This document shows, in pieces, positions 49,436 to 59,024 of a stretch of 64,000 nt of DNA. The translations under genes were made by a program, and so were the position numbers. The stretch spans positions 1 to 64,000 of the forward strand of contig NZ_FXZM01000008.1 in assembly GCF_900169175.1 (NCBI RefSeq). The letters run 5' to 3'. Position 1 is the first letter of the stretch. Each line of letters begins with the position of its first letter. This DNA comes from Brevibacterium jeotgali. GTDB lineage: Bacteria > Actinomycetota > Actinomycetes > Actinomycetales > Brevibacteriaceae. The notes beneath the pieces are model-generated. The model had not been told where the DNA came from. It worked only from the letters and a program-made list of their open reading frames with translations, and made no database searches.

Positions 49436-49882
49436 GTGTCCCTCGCACCTTCTCGGCTCCTCGCACCACCTCGTCGCGCGGACTCGGGGTCCGCAGTCGC
49501 AGAGTTCGTCATGGTCTCCGCGCTCCTCACCTTCGTCTTCGCCGCCGTGCTGCAGATCGGTCTGGCGATGCACGTGCGGAACACGGTCGTCGATTCGGCG
49601 ATCGCCGGAGCACGGATCGCCGCTGCGGCAGACCGCACGACTGACGACGGGGCGAAGCACACCGCCCTGCTCATCTCGACGGCGCTCAGCTCGTCCTACG
49701 CCGATGACGTCCGTGTGACGACGTCGCCGGCCGGGCCGCACACACTCGTCACCGTGACAGTGCGCACTCCGGTGCCCGTCGCAGGATTCGTGGGCCCGGG
49801 CGACATGTGGGAGCTGCAGGGGCGCGCTCTGGTCGAAGACCCGGATCTGGACGACCTCGACGCGGAGGATCCGGGCCTGTGA
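49436..49882 (+). CDS. TadE-like pseudopilin (first)
   Basis: A 148-residue protein with the TadE signature GSAVAEFVMVSALLTFVFAAVLQIGLAMHVRN, of which GSAVAEFV carries the conserved Glu at the start of the membrane helix. The extracellular C-terminal domain has beta-rich sequence. A GTG start is used. Overlaps the next gene by 4 nt. Confidence 0.88.
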   Translation: MSLAPSRLLAPPRRADSGSAVAEFVMVSALLTFVFAAVLQIGLAMHVRNTVVDSAIAGARIAAAADRTTDDGAKHTALLISTALSSSYADDVRVTTSPAGPHTLVTVTVRTPVPVAGFVGPGDMWELQGRALVEDPDLDDLDAEDPGL

Positions 49883-50319
49883 GCGTCCGTCGACCCCGAA
49901 CCCGAGGACGTGCCGACGAGGGGAGCGCCCTCATCGAGTTCATCTTCGGCTCCGTCGTCCTCCTCATCCCCCTCCTCTACCTGATCGTCGCCCTCGCGCA
50001 GGTGCAGGCGGGCGCGTACGCGGCACAGTCGACTGCGATCGACGCGGCACATTCCGCAGCCCGCCACCCGAGCGCCTCGCAGAACACAGCGCGCGACATC
50101 GGCGCCCTGCACTTCGCGGACCACGGCCTCGAACACGCGGACTGGCAGATCGACCTCAGCTGCGCGGGGAACTGCTCCACCGCCGGCACACCCGTGACCG
50201 CGACCGTCGTCGCGCGGATCCCGGTCCCCGGGATCCCCGCCGTGCTCGGTGAGACACGGCTCCCTGCCATCACCGTCCGCTCCGCCCACACCGACCTCGT
50301 CGCACCTGCGGAGGGATGA
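49879..50319 (+). CDS. TadE-like pseudopilin (second)
   Basis: A 146-residue protein: GSALIEFIFGSVVLLIPLLYLIVAL again shows the Glu-preceded helix of TadE-like pilins (key part GSALIEF), then a periplasm-facing domain with a Cys pair (SCAGNC) that could form a disulfide. GTG start inside the upstream stop (GTGA); a longer in-frame reading overlaps the previous gene and is rejected. Confidence 0.86.
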   Translation: MSVRRPRTRGRADEGSALIEFIFGSVVLLIPLLYLIVALAQVQAGAYAAQSTAIDAAHSAARHPSASQNTARDIGALHFADHGLEHADWQIDLSCAGNCSTAGTPVTATVVARIPVPGIPAVLGETRLPAITVRSAHTDLVAPAEG

Positions 50320-50759
50320 TGACACGCGTCCCGGCACCCCGTCGACCACGAGATGACGGATCGATCACGCCGCTGGCGATCGGGTTCGCGACGATCGCAC
50401 TCGCGCTCATCCTGCTCGCAGCGCTCATCACCGATATGTGGTTGGCGCAGCGGAAGCTGTTCGCCCTCGCCGACTCCGCCGCCCTCGCCTCTGCCGAGTC
50501 CTTCGATGCCGCGCCCACGGACGAACCGGGCATCCTCCTCACCGACGACGGAGTGACGGAGGCGGCCCGCCACTACCTGTCGGCGGTCGAGGTCCCCTCC
50601 GGCTATTCCGGGGTCTCCGTGTCCGGACGCAGCCCCGACGGCCTCAGCGCGGAAGTCAGCCTCCGCACGACATACGTGCCCGCTCTCCTGTCCCCCTTCG
50701 CTCCGTCCTGGATCGAGCTCGAGGCCACCGCGACGGTCCGCGGCGCACTGCGGCTGTGA
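50316..50759 (+). CDS. TadG-like pilus assembly protein
   Basis: A 147-residue protein with the Flp-assembly signature DDGSITPLAIGFATIALALILLAALITDMWLAQRKLFALADSAALA; its core GSITPL and LADSAALA are typical of TadG/RskA-like pilin N-termini. One transmembrane helix and a short outer domain. Shorter than full TadG, which usually has a VWA domain. Last gene of the Tad operon. Confidence 0.84.
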   Translation: MMTRVPAPRRPRDDGSITPLAIGFATIALALILLAALITDMWLAQRKLFALADSAALASAESFDAAPTDEPGILLTDDGVTEAARHYLSAVEVPSGYSGVSVSGRSPDGLSAEVSLRTTYVPALLSPFAPSWIELEATATVRGALRL

Positions 50760-50924
50760 GCAGTCCCTGCTGACCGCAGGCCTCACACCGGCCCCGGCCA
50801 GTTCTGCACGCGTCACAGGTCACCACCGAGATGCGCCGGCCACCCGCACCCTCGTCTGTGGAACCCGCTGTCCGCATCCACAGGTGCACCGATCGCATTC
50901 CCCTCCAGCACGCTCCTGCCGATC

Positions 50925-53900
50925 ATGGATGCCGTGTACTCCGCGATCCTCCACTCCGTCTCCGGGCTCCGGTCGGCCAGCCACCGCATCGCAGCACCCG
51001 GGTGGGCGCCTGCGGACCGCGTGCTGCGCGCGGTCCGCGGGGACCGCACCGCCCCATCGACGTCGTCTGCTGTCGATCCCCTCCCGTGGGCGACCTGGGC
51101 CGGGTCCCATCCGATCACCGTCGATGCCGCGGGACTCGCGCTGCTCACCCCCACACGGCCCACTCCGGGGGGCCACGCACGGGTCATCGTCCGGTCCGGT
51201 CCGGAATCCGGATTCGCGATCGCCGTACCGCGCGGCGAATGGACGCTGGGTCGCGGCGCGGGGCTGGACGTCGATCTCGCGGACCCGTATCTCTCGCGCC
51301 GCCCCCTCACCGTCGCGAACGGCCCCGCCGGCATCACCGTGGGCGGAGCACGGCTCCGCTCCGCATCGCTCAGCGATCCGCCGGAGGACCCGCCTCGCTG
51401 CATCGTCGGCTCGACGACCCTCACCCTGGTGGACAGCACCGACCAGACGACGATCCGCCACGAGGCCGACCGGGGAACCTCCCCCTCCTCCGAACCCCTC
51501 GTGTGGCCGGAGCCCGATGATGTCACGCCGGTCAGGTCGTCCTCCTGGATCGTCTACGCCGCACCGATCGGCATCGGAATCATCCTCGCCCTGGTCATCG
51601 GCACGTGGTGGTTCCTCCTCCTCAGCCTCGCGGGGCCTGCGACGGCCGCCGTCACTCTGCGCGTCGAGCGCCGCCGCTTCGCACGCGAGACGGTCCAGTG
51701 CCGACGGCGGCACAGACGGGCGGTGAAGCGCACCCTCACAGACCTCGACGCGCAGAGCCGTGAGTTCTCCCGCCGTCTGGACGGGATCGCCTACGGCGGA
51801 CCGAACAGCGGAGCGGCTGTGCCCCAGCGCGACGAGCTGCTCGTGCTCGGTACCGGTCGCTGCCTCAGCACCGTAGGTGTGCAGCTCCCGCGCGCCCCGG
51901 ACGAGCGCGCTCGCGCGCGGCGTCGTCTACCGCCCCACCGGCTGGACGGCGACATCGCGCTCCTCATCCTCGAGGACGCGCCGCTCCTCATCTCACGCAG
52001 TGCGCGGGTCCGCGTCACGGGACGGTCCGAGCGAGCACACGCGATCGTGCGGTCTCTCGTCGCCGCCCATCTCGCCGCAGGCGGCGGATGCGCCGCTGAC
52101 GACGCGTTCCCCGAATTCGCAGGCCTCGTCGACCCGGTGGGTTCGTGCCGCGTCTCGCACAGCGCACTGCAGGCGTCATCCACGACGACTCTTGCCGAGG
52201 TCTCCTACGAGGTGAGCGGGCCCGAGGCCGACGAGGCACCGCCCGTCGAGATCCTCTGCGGGACTCCTGCACGGCTCGATGCCCTTGCCCGGCCGGGCTC
52301 AGACCCAGCCCACGGAGCGCCGTCTCACCGGATCGGTCCCGCGCGCCTCGGCTCGCAGAGCTCCCCAGTCGTCGGCTCACCGCTCAGTGGAGCATTCGAC
52401 GCCCACCGCCTGCATCGATCGACCTTCCTGCGACTGCTGGACGCGAGGGGCCTCGCAGCGGATGTGCGCGCGCTCGGCCCACTCCACCAGCCCGCGGACT
52501 CGTCCACCTCCGTGGGCGACGTCCTCGCGCACTGGGTCGCGGCAGGACGGCCCGGGGCAGGACCGCTGTCGGTTCCGCTGGGGCCTCCTGCGCCGATGCC
52601 GGAGGCACCACGGGGCACGCCCGGCCGCAGACGCGGCCGCGGCACCACCGACGCACCGCAGGACGCGGACGCCCGCGTCCGCCCTGCAGATCTGCTCGCT
52701 CTGCTCGACCTGCGCACCTCCGGCCCCCACGCACTCGTCGCGGGCACCACCGGCAGCGGCAAATCGGTCCTCCTCGAGGCGTGGCTCGATGCGCTCTGCC
52801 GCACCCACGCACCCGATGACGTCCGCCTCGTCCTGCTCGATTTCAAGGGCGGCGCCAGTCTCAGCAGATTCCTCCGCCGTCCGCACACCGACTGCCTGGT
52901 CACCGATCTCGACGAACCCGCCGCACTGCGGGCCGTCCGCAGCATCACCGCAGAGATCGGGCGCCGCGAGCGGCATCTGGCGCGCACGGGGTGCCGCGAC
53001 ATCGACGACCTGCTCGAACGCGCCCTGCTCGACCCGGAGGTCCGCAGACTGCCGCGTCTGGTCGTCGTCATCGATGAGTTCCACGTGCTCACCTCACTCA
53101 GCCCGCACATCGTCGCGAAGTTCGAGCACCTCACAGCGGTGGGGCGGTCGTTGGGCGTCCACCTCGTGCTGGCGACTCAGCGGCCGTCCGGCGTGGTCTC
53201 GGCACGGATGCGGGCGAACATCTCGCTTCGCATCTGCCTGCGGGTCCGGGACGAAGCAGACTCACACGAGGTCCTGGGAATCCCCGACGCCGCATGGCTC
53301 GACCCTCACCTGCCCGGGTCCGCGCTCGTGTCCGACGACAGCGGGGTCCGCGCATTCCGCTCCGCGCTTCCCGACGGTCCGGAATCCGCCGCGGCCACCG
53401 CGCCGCACGTGACCGTGACGTCTCTGACCGACGCCGCCGAGGTCGTCCTCCCGCTTCCGCTCCGCCCGCCGTCGCCGCCCGTCGTCGCGGACGGGCCTCC
53501 GGGACCGCGGCACGATGTCATCGCCCCCGGACTGCCCGATCACCTTCCGCCGGCAGGCACCACGGCCGTCGGCCTCGTCGACCTGCCGGACGAGAACCGC
53601 GTGGCACGTGTCGGCTTCTCCGCCGCATCCGGCTCCCTCACGGTCTCCGGCGGCCGAGGCCGCGGCTGGTCGACCGCCGTCGAGGCCTGCGCCCGCGCGT
53701 TCCACGCAGCCGGGCTGCCGGTCATCCACCTCAGTCCCCGGGCGGAGGCGCCGCACGTCGACGCTGACGGGATCCTCCGCCTGGGGCATGCGGAGGCCTG
53801 GTTGATCGATCACCTCATCGCCGAGTGCGAGCGGATGCGCCGGGCCGTCGTGTGGGCCGTCGACGACTGGGATGAGTTCGCCGCCGCACATCAGACCTCG

Positions 53901-54734
53901 CCGCGCCTCGATGCGCTCGAACGCCTGCTCACCGGAAGCGCGGGCATGACGTTCGTCGTGTCGGGTCAGCGGCGGGCTCTCGCCCAGCGGCTCTCGCAGA
54001 CCGCGCAGACACGGATCGTCTTCCCTCCCGCCTCCGAACAGGACGCCGTGTTCTTCGGGCTGAGCGCCTCTCGCTTCTCCGGGGAGTGGCCGCCCGGGCG
54101 AGCCGTCATCCTCGGCGAGGCCGCCGTCACCGACAGCCACGAAGGAGCAGACCTGCAGATCACGGAGGATACGGCCCGATCCGACCGGTCCCCGGCTGCG
54201 GAATCGGCACGTCCCCACCTCCTGTGGTCGGACTTCACGCCGGCGGAGCCGGGGCCCTCCGCGTCGGACCGGCCGGCCCACGCCGTGCCCATCGGCTGTG
54301 ATCCGGCCGGAGCCGAGGTCCTGTGGACCCCTGCGGCGGACGGTCACGTGCTCACCGTTCTCATCCCCGCTGCAGAGGAATCCGCTGGCCTCACCGCGTT
54401 CGTCGACCACCTGCGTGAGTACGGCACGACCGTCGTCGTCGACCCCGGTGACCCCGCTCAGCGGGCAGCCGCGGATGCTGCTGCGTCGCTGCGCAGGCCG
54501 GTGTGCCTCGTCTCCGGTCCCCCACCCGCGTCACGCGTGTCCGGTGCGGACGCAGCCGGACCCACCCTGCTCCTGGGCTCCTGGTCGGCGGACTCTCTGC
54601 GCCTGGCAGGGCACGGCGCCCTCGCCCCGATACCTCACCGCGCAGACGCTCACTGGTGGCTCGCAGCCGGAACCGCCACACCGATCCGCCCTCTCACCCC
54701 TGAGGGTCGCGCACCAGCGTCGTGTACGCCGTGA
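50925..54734 (+). CDS. FHA-like, membrane-anchored FtsK/SpoIIIE ATPase (EssC/EccC-like)
   Basis: A 1269-residue protein. In order: an FHA-like domain (about 85-170) in which the usual SxxH is SRRP (R125-P127 region), two transmembrane helices (about 208-245), a linker, and an FtsK ATPase with Walker A GTTGSGKS (607-614), a DFKGG motif and Walker B VVVIDEFH (D717, E718). A second ATPase module follows with Walker A GGRGRGWST (909-917), where W915 replaces the Lys, and VWAVDDWDEF as Walker B. A third, more eroded module closes the protein. This active-plus-degenerate layout is that of type VII secretion motor proteins. No WXG100 or EccB/D/E gene adjoins. The ATG lacks a good ribosome site. It is 165 nt after the Tad operon; that gap holds no other gene. 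Confidence 0.85.
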   Translation: MDAVYSAILHSVSGLRSASHRIAAPGWAPADRVLRAVRGDRTAPSTSSAVDPLPWATWAGSHPITVDAAGLALLTPTRPTPGGHARVIVRSGPESGFAIAVPRGEWTLGRGAGLDVDLADPYLSRRPLTVANGPAGITVGGARLRSASLSDPPEDPPRCIVGSTTLTLVDSTDQTTIRHEADRGTSPSSEPLVWPEPDDVTPVRSSSWIVYAAPIGIGIILALVIGTWWFLLLSLAGPATAAVTLRVERRRFARETVQCRRRHRRAVKRTLTDLDAQSREFSRRLDGIAYGGPNSGAAVPQRDELLVLGTGRCLSTVGVQLPRAPDERARARRRLPPHRLDGDIALLILEDAPLLISRSARVRVTGRSERAHAIVRSLVAAHLAAGGGCAADDAFPEFAGLVDPVGSCRVSHSALQASSTTTLAEVSYEVSGPEADEAPPVEILCGTPARLDALARPGSDPAHGAPSHRIGPARLGSQSSPVVGSPLSGAFDAHRLHRSTFLRLLDARGLAADVRALGPLHQPADSSTSVGDVLAHWVAAGRPGAGPLSVPLGPPAPMPEAPRGTPGRRRGRGTTDAPQDADARVRPADLLALLDLRTSGPHALVAGTTGSGKSVLLEAWLDALCRTHAPDDVRLVLLDFKGGASLSRFLRRPHTDCLVTDLDEPAALRAVRSITAEIGRRERHLARTGCRDIDDLLERALLDPEVRRLPRLVVVIDEFHVLTSLSPHIVAKFEHLTAVGRSLGVHLVLATQRPSGVVSARMRANISLRICLRVRDEADSHEVLGIPDAAWLDPHLPGSALVSDDSGVRAFRSALPDGPESAAATAPHVTVTSLTDAAEVVLPLPLRPPSPPVVADGPPGPRHDVIAPGLPDHLPPAGTTAVGLVDLPDENRVARVGFSAASGSLTVSGGRGRGWSTAVEACARAFHAAGLPVIHLSPRAEAPHVDADGILRLGHAEAWLIDHLIAECERMRRAVVWAVDDWDEFAAAHQTSPRLDALERLLTGSAGMTFVVSGQRRALAQRLSQTAQTRIVFPPASEQDAVFFGLSASRFSGEWPPGRAVILGEAAVTDSHEGADLQITEDTARSDRSPAAESARPHLLWSDFTPAEPGPSASDRPAHAVPIGCDPAGAEVLWTPAADGHVLTVLIPAAEESAGLTAFVDHLREYGTTVVVDPGDPAQRAAADAAASLRRPVCLVSGPPPASRVSGADAAGPTLLLGSWSADSLRLAGHGALAPIPHRADAHWWLAAGTATPIRPLTPEGRAPASCTP

Positions 54735-55725
54735 GGATCCGCGCGCTGCCTGACGCCAGCAGCTCCTCGAGAAGAGCGGACTCCGTCTCCATCACGTCCG
54801 TCACCTCGACCACCACCGGGGTGTCGACCGACAGACGCGCCACGAGCGATCGCAGGTCCTGCATCCCACCGTCCACGCTGCCGATGGTCAGCTCCGTCGC
54901 ATCCTCACCGCCGCTGACCGCGAAGACGCGGTCGTCGTCCTCGGGGACGACGGATGCTTCCGCCGCCTGCACCTCTGCGTCCTCAGCGCGCTTCTGCGCA
55001 TACGACACCGCGAAGGCCGTGACAGGCCGCTTGTTGATGTCTGCTCCGGCATCCTCCGCGTCCGGACGCCACAGTGCGGCGCCGTGCGCGCCCGCGGCCT
55101 CGGACAGGAAGCGCGTGTTCACCTGGCCGATGCTCATCGGAGCTGCGGGATCCAGCGCGTTGACGCGCTCGTACCAGCCCGCGAACGCCTGTGTCAGGGC
55201 GACGGAACCGGTATCGATGACCTGGAGGTCCTCCGCCCGCTCGAGCCCCGCAGAACCCAGCGCGCCGGCATCGATGAGGACGATCCGCGTCGTGAACAGA
55301 TCCGCGAAGCCCTGCGCGCGTGCGAACGCACCGGCCACGGGGTCGTCCGCGAGGATCCGCGTCCGCAGGCCCAGCCCGTCGAGGGCAGTGCCCGCGGCCT
55401 CGGCGACCGCAGCCTCGAGCAGAGCACGACCGACACCGCGGCGTCGCTCCTCCGGCGCCACCTCCACGTGCACCCAGGCGCGACCGGGATGAGCCGGCGA
55501 CGCGGCGATCGCGGCCGCACCCACGACGACGGAGTCGATCACGGCGACGACAGTGCGGGTGAGGGGAGACTCCCCCGGTTCCCGCAGCAGAGCACGTGCG
55601 GCGAGCTGGGCGGGGCTGCCCGGGTCCGGGAGGACCTGGGCGAGCGCACGGTCATCACCGTCTCGCCACGGACGGATGGCGACGGAGCCGGTCGTGCTGG
55701 GCTTCTCGGGTGTGCTGGGCGCCAT
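54694..55725 (-). CDS. GNAT-family N-acetyltransferase
   Basis: A 343-residue protein. The GNAT fold occupies the N-terminal half: IRPWRDGDDRALAQVL, then the acetyl-CoA loop VEVAPEERRRGVGRALLEAAVAEA and LADDPVAGAFARAQGF. The C-terminal half looks like a second, degenerate GNAT-related domain, as in mycothiol-synthase-like and other tandem GNATs. Substrate unknown. Converges with the FtsK-like gene and overlaps its last 41 nt. Confidence 0.85.
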   Translation of the reverse strand: MAPSTPEKPSTTGSVAIRPWRDGDDRALAQVLPDPGSPAQLAARALLREPGESPLTRTVVAVIDSVVVGAAAIAASPAHPGRAWVHVEVAPEERRRGVGRALLEAAVAEAAGTALDGLGLRTRILADDPVAGAFARAQGFADLFTTRIVLIDAGALGSAGLERAEDLQVIDTGSVALTQAFAGWYERVNALDPAAPMSIGQVNTRFLSEAAGAHGAALWRPDAEDAGADINKRPVTAFAVSYAQKRAEDAEVQAAEASVVPEDDDRVFAVSGGEDATELTIGSVDGGMQDLRSLVARLSVDTPVVVEVTDVMETESALLEELLASGSARILTAYTTLVRDPQG

Positions 55726-55846
55726 GGGGGCCTCCTGAGCGGGGATGGACGGGCCGGGACTGCGTCGATCCTATCGAGGCACGCCAACCGGTCCGCCGGC
55801 GCGATGGGCATGACCCGCCGGCCCCCGCCCGGTACCCTTCGGGAAT

Positions 55847-56668
55847 ATGAGCGCACATGACACCGACGCGGCGATGATCACCGCACAGCAGGCCGCCCAG
55901 GTACTCGGCGAGGCGGCGGGGATCGAACGCCACGACATCGCCCTCGTCCTGGGCTCCGGATGGGGCGGTGCCGCCGACCTGCTCGGCGAGACCATCGCAG
56001 ACACCGCCGCCGAGGACGTTCCCGGCTTCCACGCCCCCGCCGTGCCCGGCCACGGCGGCCGGCTGCGGACCATCCGCCTGGAGAACGGCACGCACGCCCT
56101 GGTGCTGGGCGCCCGCCGGCACTTCTACGAGGGCCGCGATGCCACCGCCACCGCTCACGGGGTGCGCGTCGCTGCCGCTGCCGGCTGTTCGACGCTCGTC
56201 CTCACCAACGGCTGCGGCGGGCTCAATTCCGCGTACTCGGCGGGCTCCGTCGTCCTCCTCGAGGACCACATCAACCTCACCGGCGCCACGCCTCTCACCG
56301 GCGCGGACTTCGTCGACCTCACGGACCTCTACTCGTCGCGCCTGCGCGGCGTCGCCCGGGAGATCGACCCGAGCCTGCAGGAGGGCGTCTACGTCCAGTT
56401 CTCGGGACCCCAGTACGAGACCCCTGCAGAAGTGCGCATGGCGAAGACACTGGGGGGCGACCTCGTGGGCATGTCGACGGCACTCGAGGCGATCGCGGCC
56501 CGTGCGGCAGGACTGGAGATCATGGGGCTGTCGCTCGTGACGAACCTCGCTGCGGGCATCCAGGAGACCCCGCTCAGCCACGAGGAGGTCATCGAGGCGG
56601 GCCAGGAGGCAGGACCGCGGATCTCGCAGCTGCTCGCTCGCATCGTCTCGCGCATCTCGGAGGGCTGA
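55847..56668 (+). CDS. Purine-nucleoside phosphorylase
   Basis: A 273-residue trimeric-type PNP that phosphorolyses (deoxy)inosine and guanosine. Phosphate-site loops GSGWGG and GHGG, the LGARRHFYEG loop, LTNGCGGLN, SGPQYETPAEVRM and MSTALEAIAAR are all present; the N-rich TNLAAG segment contacts the base. Four nt upstream of the phosphomutase gene, which would convert the released pentose-1-phosphate. Opens the nucleoside salvage district. Confidence 0.94.
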   Translation: MSAHDTDAAMITAQQAAQVLGEAAGIERHDIALVLGSGWGGAADLLGETIADTAAEDVPGFHAPAVPGHGGRLRTIRLENGTHALVLGARRHFYEGRDATATAHGVRVAAAAGCSTLVLTNGCGGLNSAYSAGSVVLLEDHINLTGATPLTGADFVDLTDLYSSRLRGVAREIDPSLQEGVYVQFSGPQYETPAEVRMAKTLGGDLVGMSTALEAIAARAAGLEIMGLSLVTNLAAGIQETPLSHEEVIEAGQEAGPRISQLLARIVSRISEG

Positions 56669-56672
56669 GAGG

Positions 56673-58526
56673 GTGCCTGTTGCCAGCGGCTTCACATCCG
56701 GGTTCGATGCGGACGTCGTCCGGGCCTGGATCGCGGACGATCCGGATCCCGTCACCCGCGCCGAGCTCAGCGAACTGCTCGAGGCCGCGACGGCCGAGGC
56801 CGGGCCCGCCTCCGCAGAGGCGCTCGCGGACCTCACAGACCGGTTCTCCGGTCCGCTGGAGTTCGGCACGGCGGGCCTGCGCGGCGAGATCGCCGCCGGC
56901 CCTCACCGGATGAACCGGGCCGTCGTGATCCGCGCGGCGGCCGGCCTGTCCGCGTTCCTCGCTGACCACATGCAGGACTCCGGACCCGCGATCTCGCAGC
57001 CGTTCACCGTCGTCATCGGCTGCGACGCCCGCTACGGGTCCGCCGATTTCGCCCGTGACACCGCCGCGGTCGTCACCGCTGCGGGCGGCCGCGCCCTGCT
57101 CCTGCCGGCGAAGCTGCCGACTCCCGTCCTCGCGTTCGCCGTCCAGCACCTCGGCGCGGACGCGGGTGTCATGGTGACCGCTTCCCACAACCCGCCCCGC
57201 GACAACGGCTACAAGGTCTATCTGGGGACCCGTCCCCTCATCGCCCTGGACGGGCCGGAGCAGGCCGCCCATGGCACCGGTGCTCAGATCGTGCCGCCCG
57301 CAGACGAGCTCATCGCCTCTCGCATCGCCGCCGTCGACGCCGTCGCCTCGGTCCCACGTGCGGACTCAGGCTGGACGTCGCTGGGGTCCGAGGTCGAGAC
57401 CGCCTACCTCGACTCGCTCACGCGCCTCGGCGCGGAGGCTGTCCCGCGCGGTGCGCTGCGCATCGTCACGACGGCGCTGCACGGAGTCGGCGCGACGACC
57501 CTGGCTCGCGCTCTCGGAAAGGCCGGATTCGCCGACGTCCGCCCCGTGGAGTCGCAGCGCGACCCCGACCCGGACTTCCCGACAGTGGCCTTCCCCAACC
57601 CGGAGGAGGACGGTGCCCTCGAGGAGGCGACCGCACTGGCGGACCACGTGGACGCGCATCTCATCCTCGCGAACGATCCGGACGCGGACCGCCTGTCCGC
57701 CGCTGTCCCCTCCCCCGACGGGTCGGGCTGGTACCAGCTGTCCGGCGACGAGGTCGGCCTCCTCCTGGGTGAGGCGATCGCCCTCAGACTCGCCGAGGCC
57801 GCGGCGCCGCTCGAGGACCCGGCCGCGCAGCCCGCCCTCCACCCTGTGTTCGCAAGCTCCGTCGTCTCGTCGCGCGCGCTCGCCGCGCTGGCGGCACGGC
57901 ACGGCATCGCGCACACCCCGACGCTCACCGGCTTCAAATGGATCTCCCGCGTACCCGGCATCGTGTACGGGTACGAGGAGGCTCTGGGCTACTGCGTGGA
58001 TCCGGACACGGTCCGGGACAAGGACGGGATCAGCGCCGCACTGCTCTTCGCCGCATACACGTCACGTCTGCGCGCCGCCGGCCGGACGATCCCGGACGAG
58101 CTCGCCCGCATCCGGGCGACCGACGGCGTGTTCCGCACCCAGCCGCTCACGTTCCGCCTCGAGGACACCGCCCTCATCGCCGGGGCCGTGGCGACGCTGC
58201 GCGCGAACCCTCCCACCCAGCTGGGCGGGTCGCCCGTCACGGAGGTCATCGACATGACCCTGGGATACGGCGACCTTGCCCCCACGGACGGGATCGTCGT
58301 CCTCACGCAGGCGGGCGATCGGGCGATCGTGCGGCCGTCGGGGACAGAGCCCAAGCTCAAGTGCTACCTCGAAGCGGTCGAGGACGTCGAGCACGTGGAC
58401 CCCGCACTCGCCGCGAAGGAACCGGCACGGGCAGATCCTCATGCCCTCGTGGGTCCGGCCTGGGACGTCGCAGGCGCTCGCCTCACGATGATGGCCGCGG
58501 ACCTGCGCTCCTTCTTCCGGCTCTGA
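56673..58526 (+). CDS. Phospho-sugar mutase (phosphopentomutase/phosphomannomutase, alpha-D-phosphohexomutase family)
   Basis: A 617-residue four-domain phosphomutase. The GTAGLRGEIAAG start of domain 1, phosphoserine loop TASHNP (S171), metal loop NDPDADRLS, sugar-specificity loop GFKWISRVPG and EEALGY, and phosphate-binding RPSGTEPKLK are all intact. Long members of this family next to PNP act as phosphopentomutase, passing ribose/deoxyribose-1-phosphate to the 5-phosphate for DeoC. GTG start. Confidence 0.92.
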   Translation: MPVASGFTSGFDADVVRAWIADDPDPVTRAELSELLEAATAEAGPASAEALADLTDRFSGPLEFGTAGLRGEIAAGPHRMNRAVVIRAAAGLSAFLADHMQDSGPAISQPFTVVIGCDARYGSADFARDTAAVVTAAGGRALLLPAKLPTPVLAFAVQHLGADAGVMVTASHNPPRDNGYKVYLGTRPLIALDGPEQAAHGTGAQIVPPADELIASRIAAVDAVASVPRADSGWTSLGSEVETAYLDSLTRLGAEAVPRGALRIVTTALHGVGATTLARALGKAGFADVRPVESQRDPDPDFPTVAFPNPEEDGALEEATALADHVDAHLILANDPDADRLSAAVPSPDGSGWYQLSGDEVGLLLGEAIALRLAEAAAPLEDPAAQPALHPVFASSVVSSRALAALAARHGIAHTPTLTGFKWISRVPGIVYGYEEALGYCVDPDTVRDKDGISAALLFAAYTSRLRAAGRTIPDELARIRATDGVFRTQPLTFRLEDTALIAGAVATLRANPPTQLGGSPVTEVIDMTLGYGDLAPTDGIVVLTQAGDRAIVRPSGTEPKLKCYLEAVEDVEHVDPALAAKEPARADPHALVGPAWDVAGARLTMMAADLRSFFRL

Positions 58527-58580
58527 GGCCCGAGCTCGGCAGGCGCCCGCGATCGCCTGCTGCTCCGCCGCAGTCGGCCC

Positions 58581-59024
58581 TCAGCTGCGGCGGGCCACGA
58601 CCCAGATGCTGACGCCCCACAGGAGATTGATGGCCATCGCCTGGAGTGCGAGGTAGGTGACGAGCACTGTCTCGGAGCGGAAGAACAGCAGCGCTGCGAC
58701 GAAGGCCACCATGCTGCCGGTCGCCGCGACATACGCGACGAAGGCGGACGCGGTCCTCAAGACGGCGCGGTCGCGCTCATCGCTGGGCTCGAACACGCTC
58801 ATGCGCCACAGATCAGACCCGGAGCGTCCACGGCGGGTGAACACGGCGAACGCGTACTGGCACACGGCGGCGACGAGGAAGACCGTGCCGGTCAGCCATG
58901 TGTCGTAGAGGAAGAAGAGCACACTGCCCGCGAGGAACAGCAGGGTGAAGACGGCGTTGATCGGTGACACGCGGAATCGCCTCAGCGCTCGACCGCGCGC
59001 ACCCGATCGCTCATTCGTCGACAT
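58581..59024 (-). CDS. Hypothetical four-helix membrane protein paired with an XRE regulator
   Basis: A 147-residue protein with a basic N-terminus and four hydrophobic helices arranged as two hairpins (VFTLLFLAGSVLFFLYDTWL, GTVFLVAAVCQYAFAVF; then SAFVAYVAATGSMVAFVAALLFF, TVLVTYLALQAMAINLLWGVSIWVV, each given in part). Translation is coupled to the upstream regulator (14-nt overlap). Such XRE/membrane-protein pairs are common, with unknown function; DUF2178-like in layout. Confidence 0.75.
   Translation of the reverse strand: MSTNERSGARGRALRRFRVSPINAVFTLLFLAGSVLFFLYDTWLTGTVFLVAAVCQYAFAVFTRRGRSGSDLWRMSVFEPSDERDRAVLRTASAFVAYVAATGSMVAFVAALLFFRSETVLVTYLALQAMAINLLWGVSIWVVARRS

Noticed and set aside
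50925..54734. Assignment as chromosome-segregation FtsK
   Set aside because: No four-helix N-terminus and no gamma DNA-binding domain; instead FHA-like domain and multiple ATPase modules.
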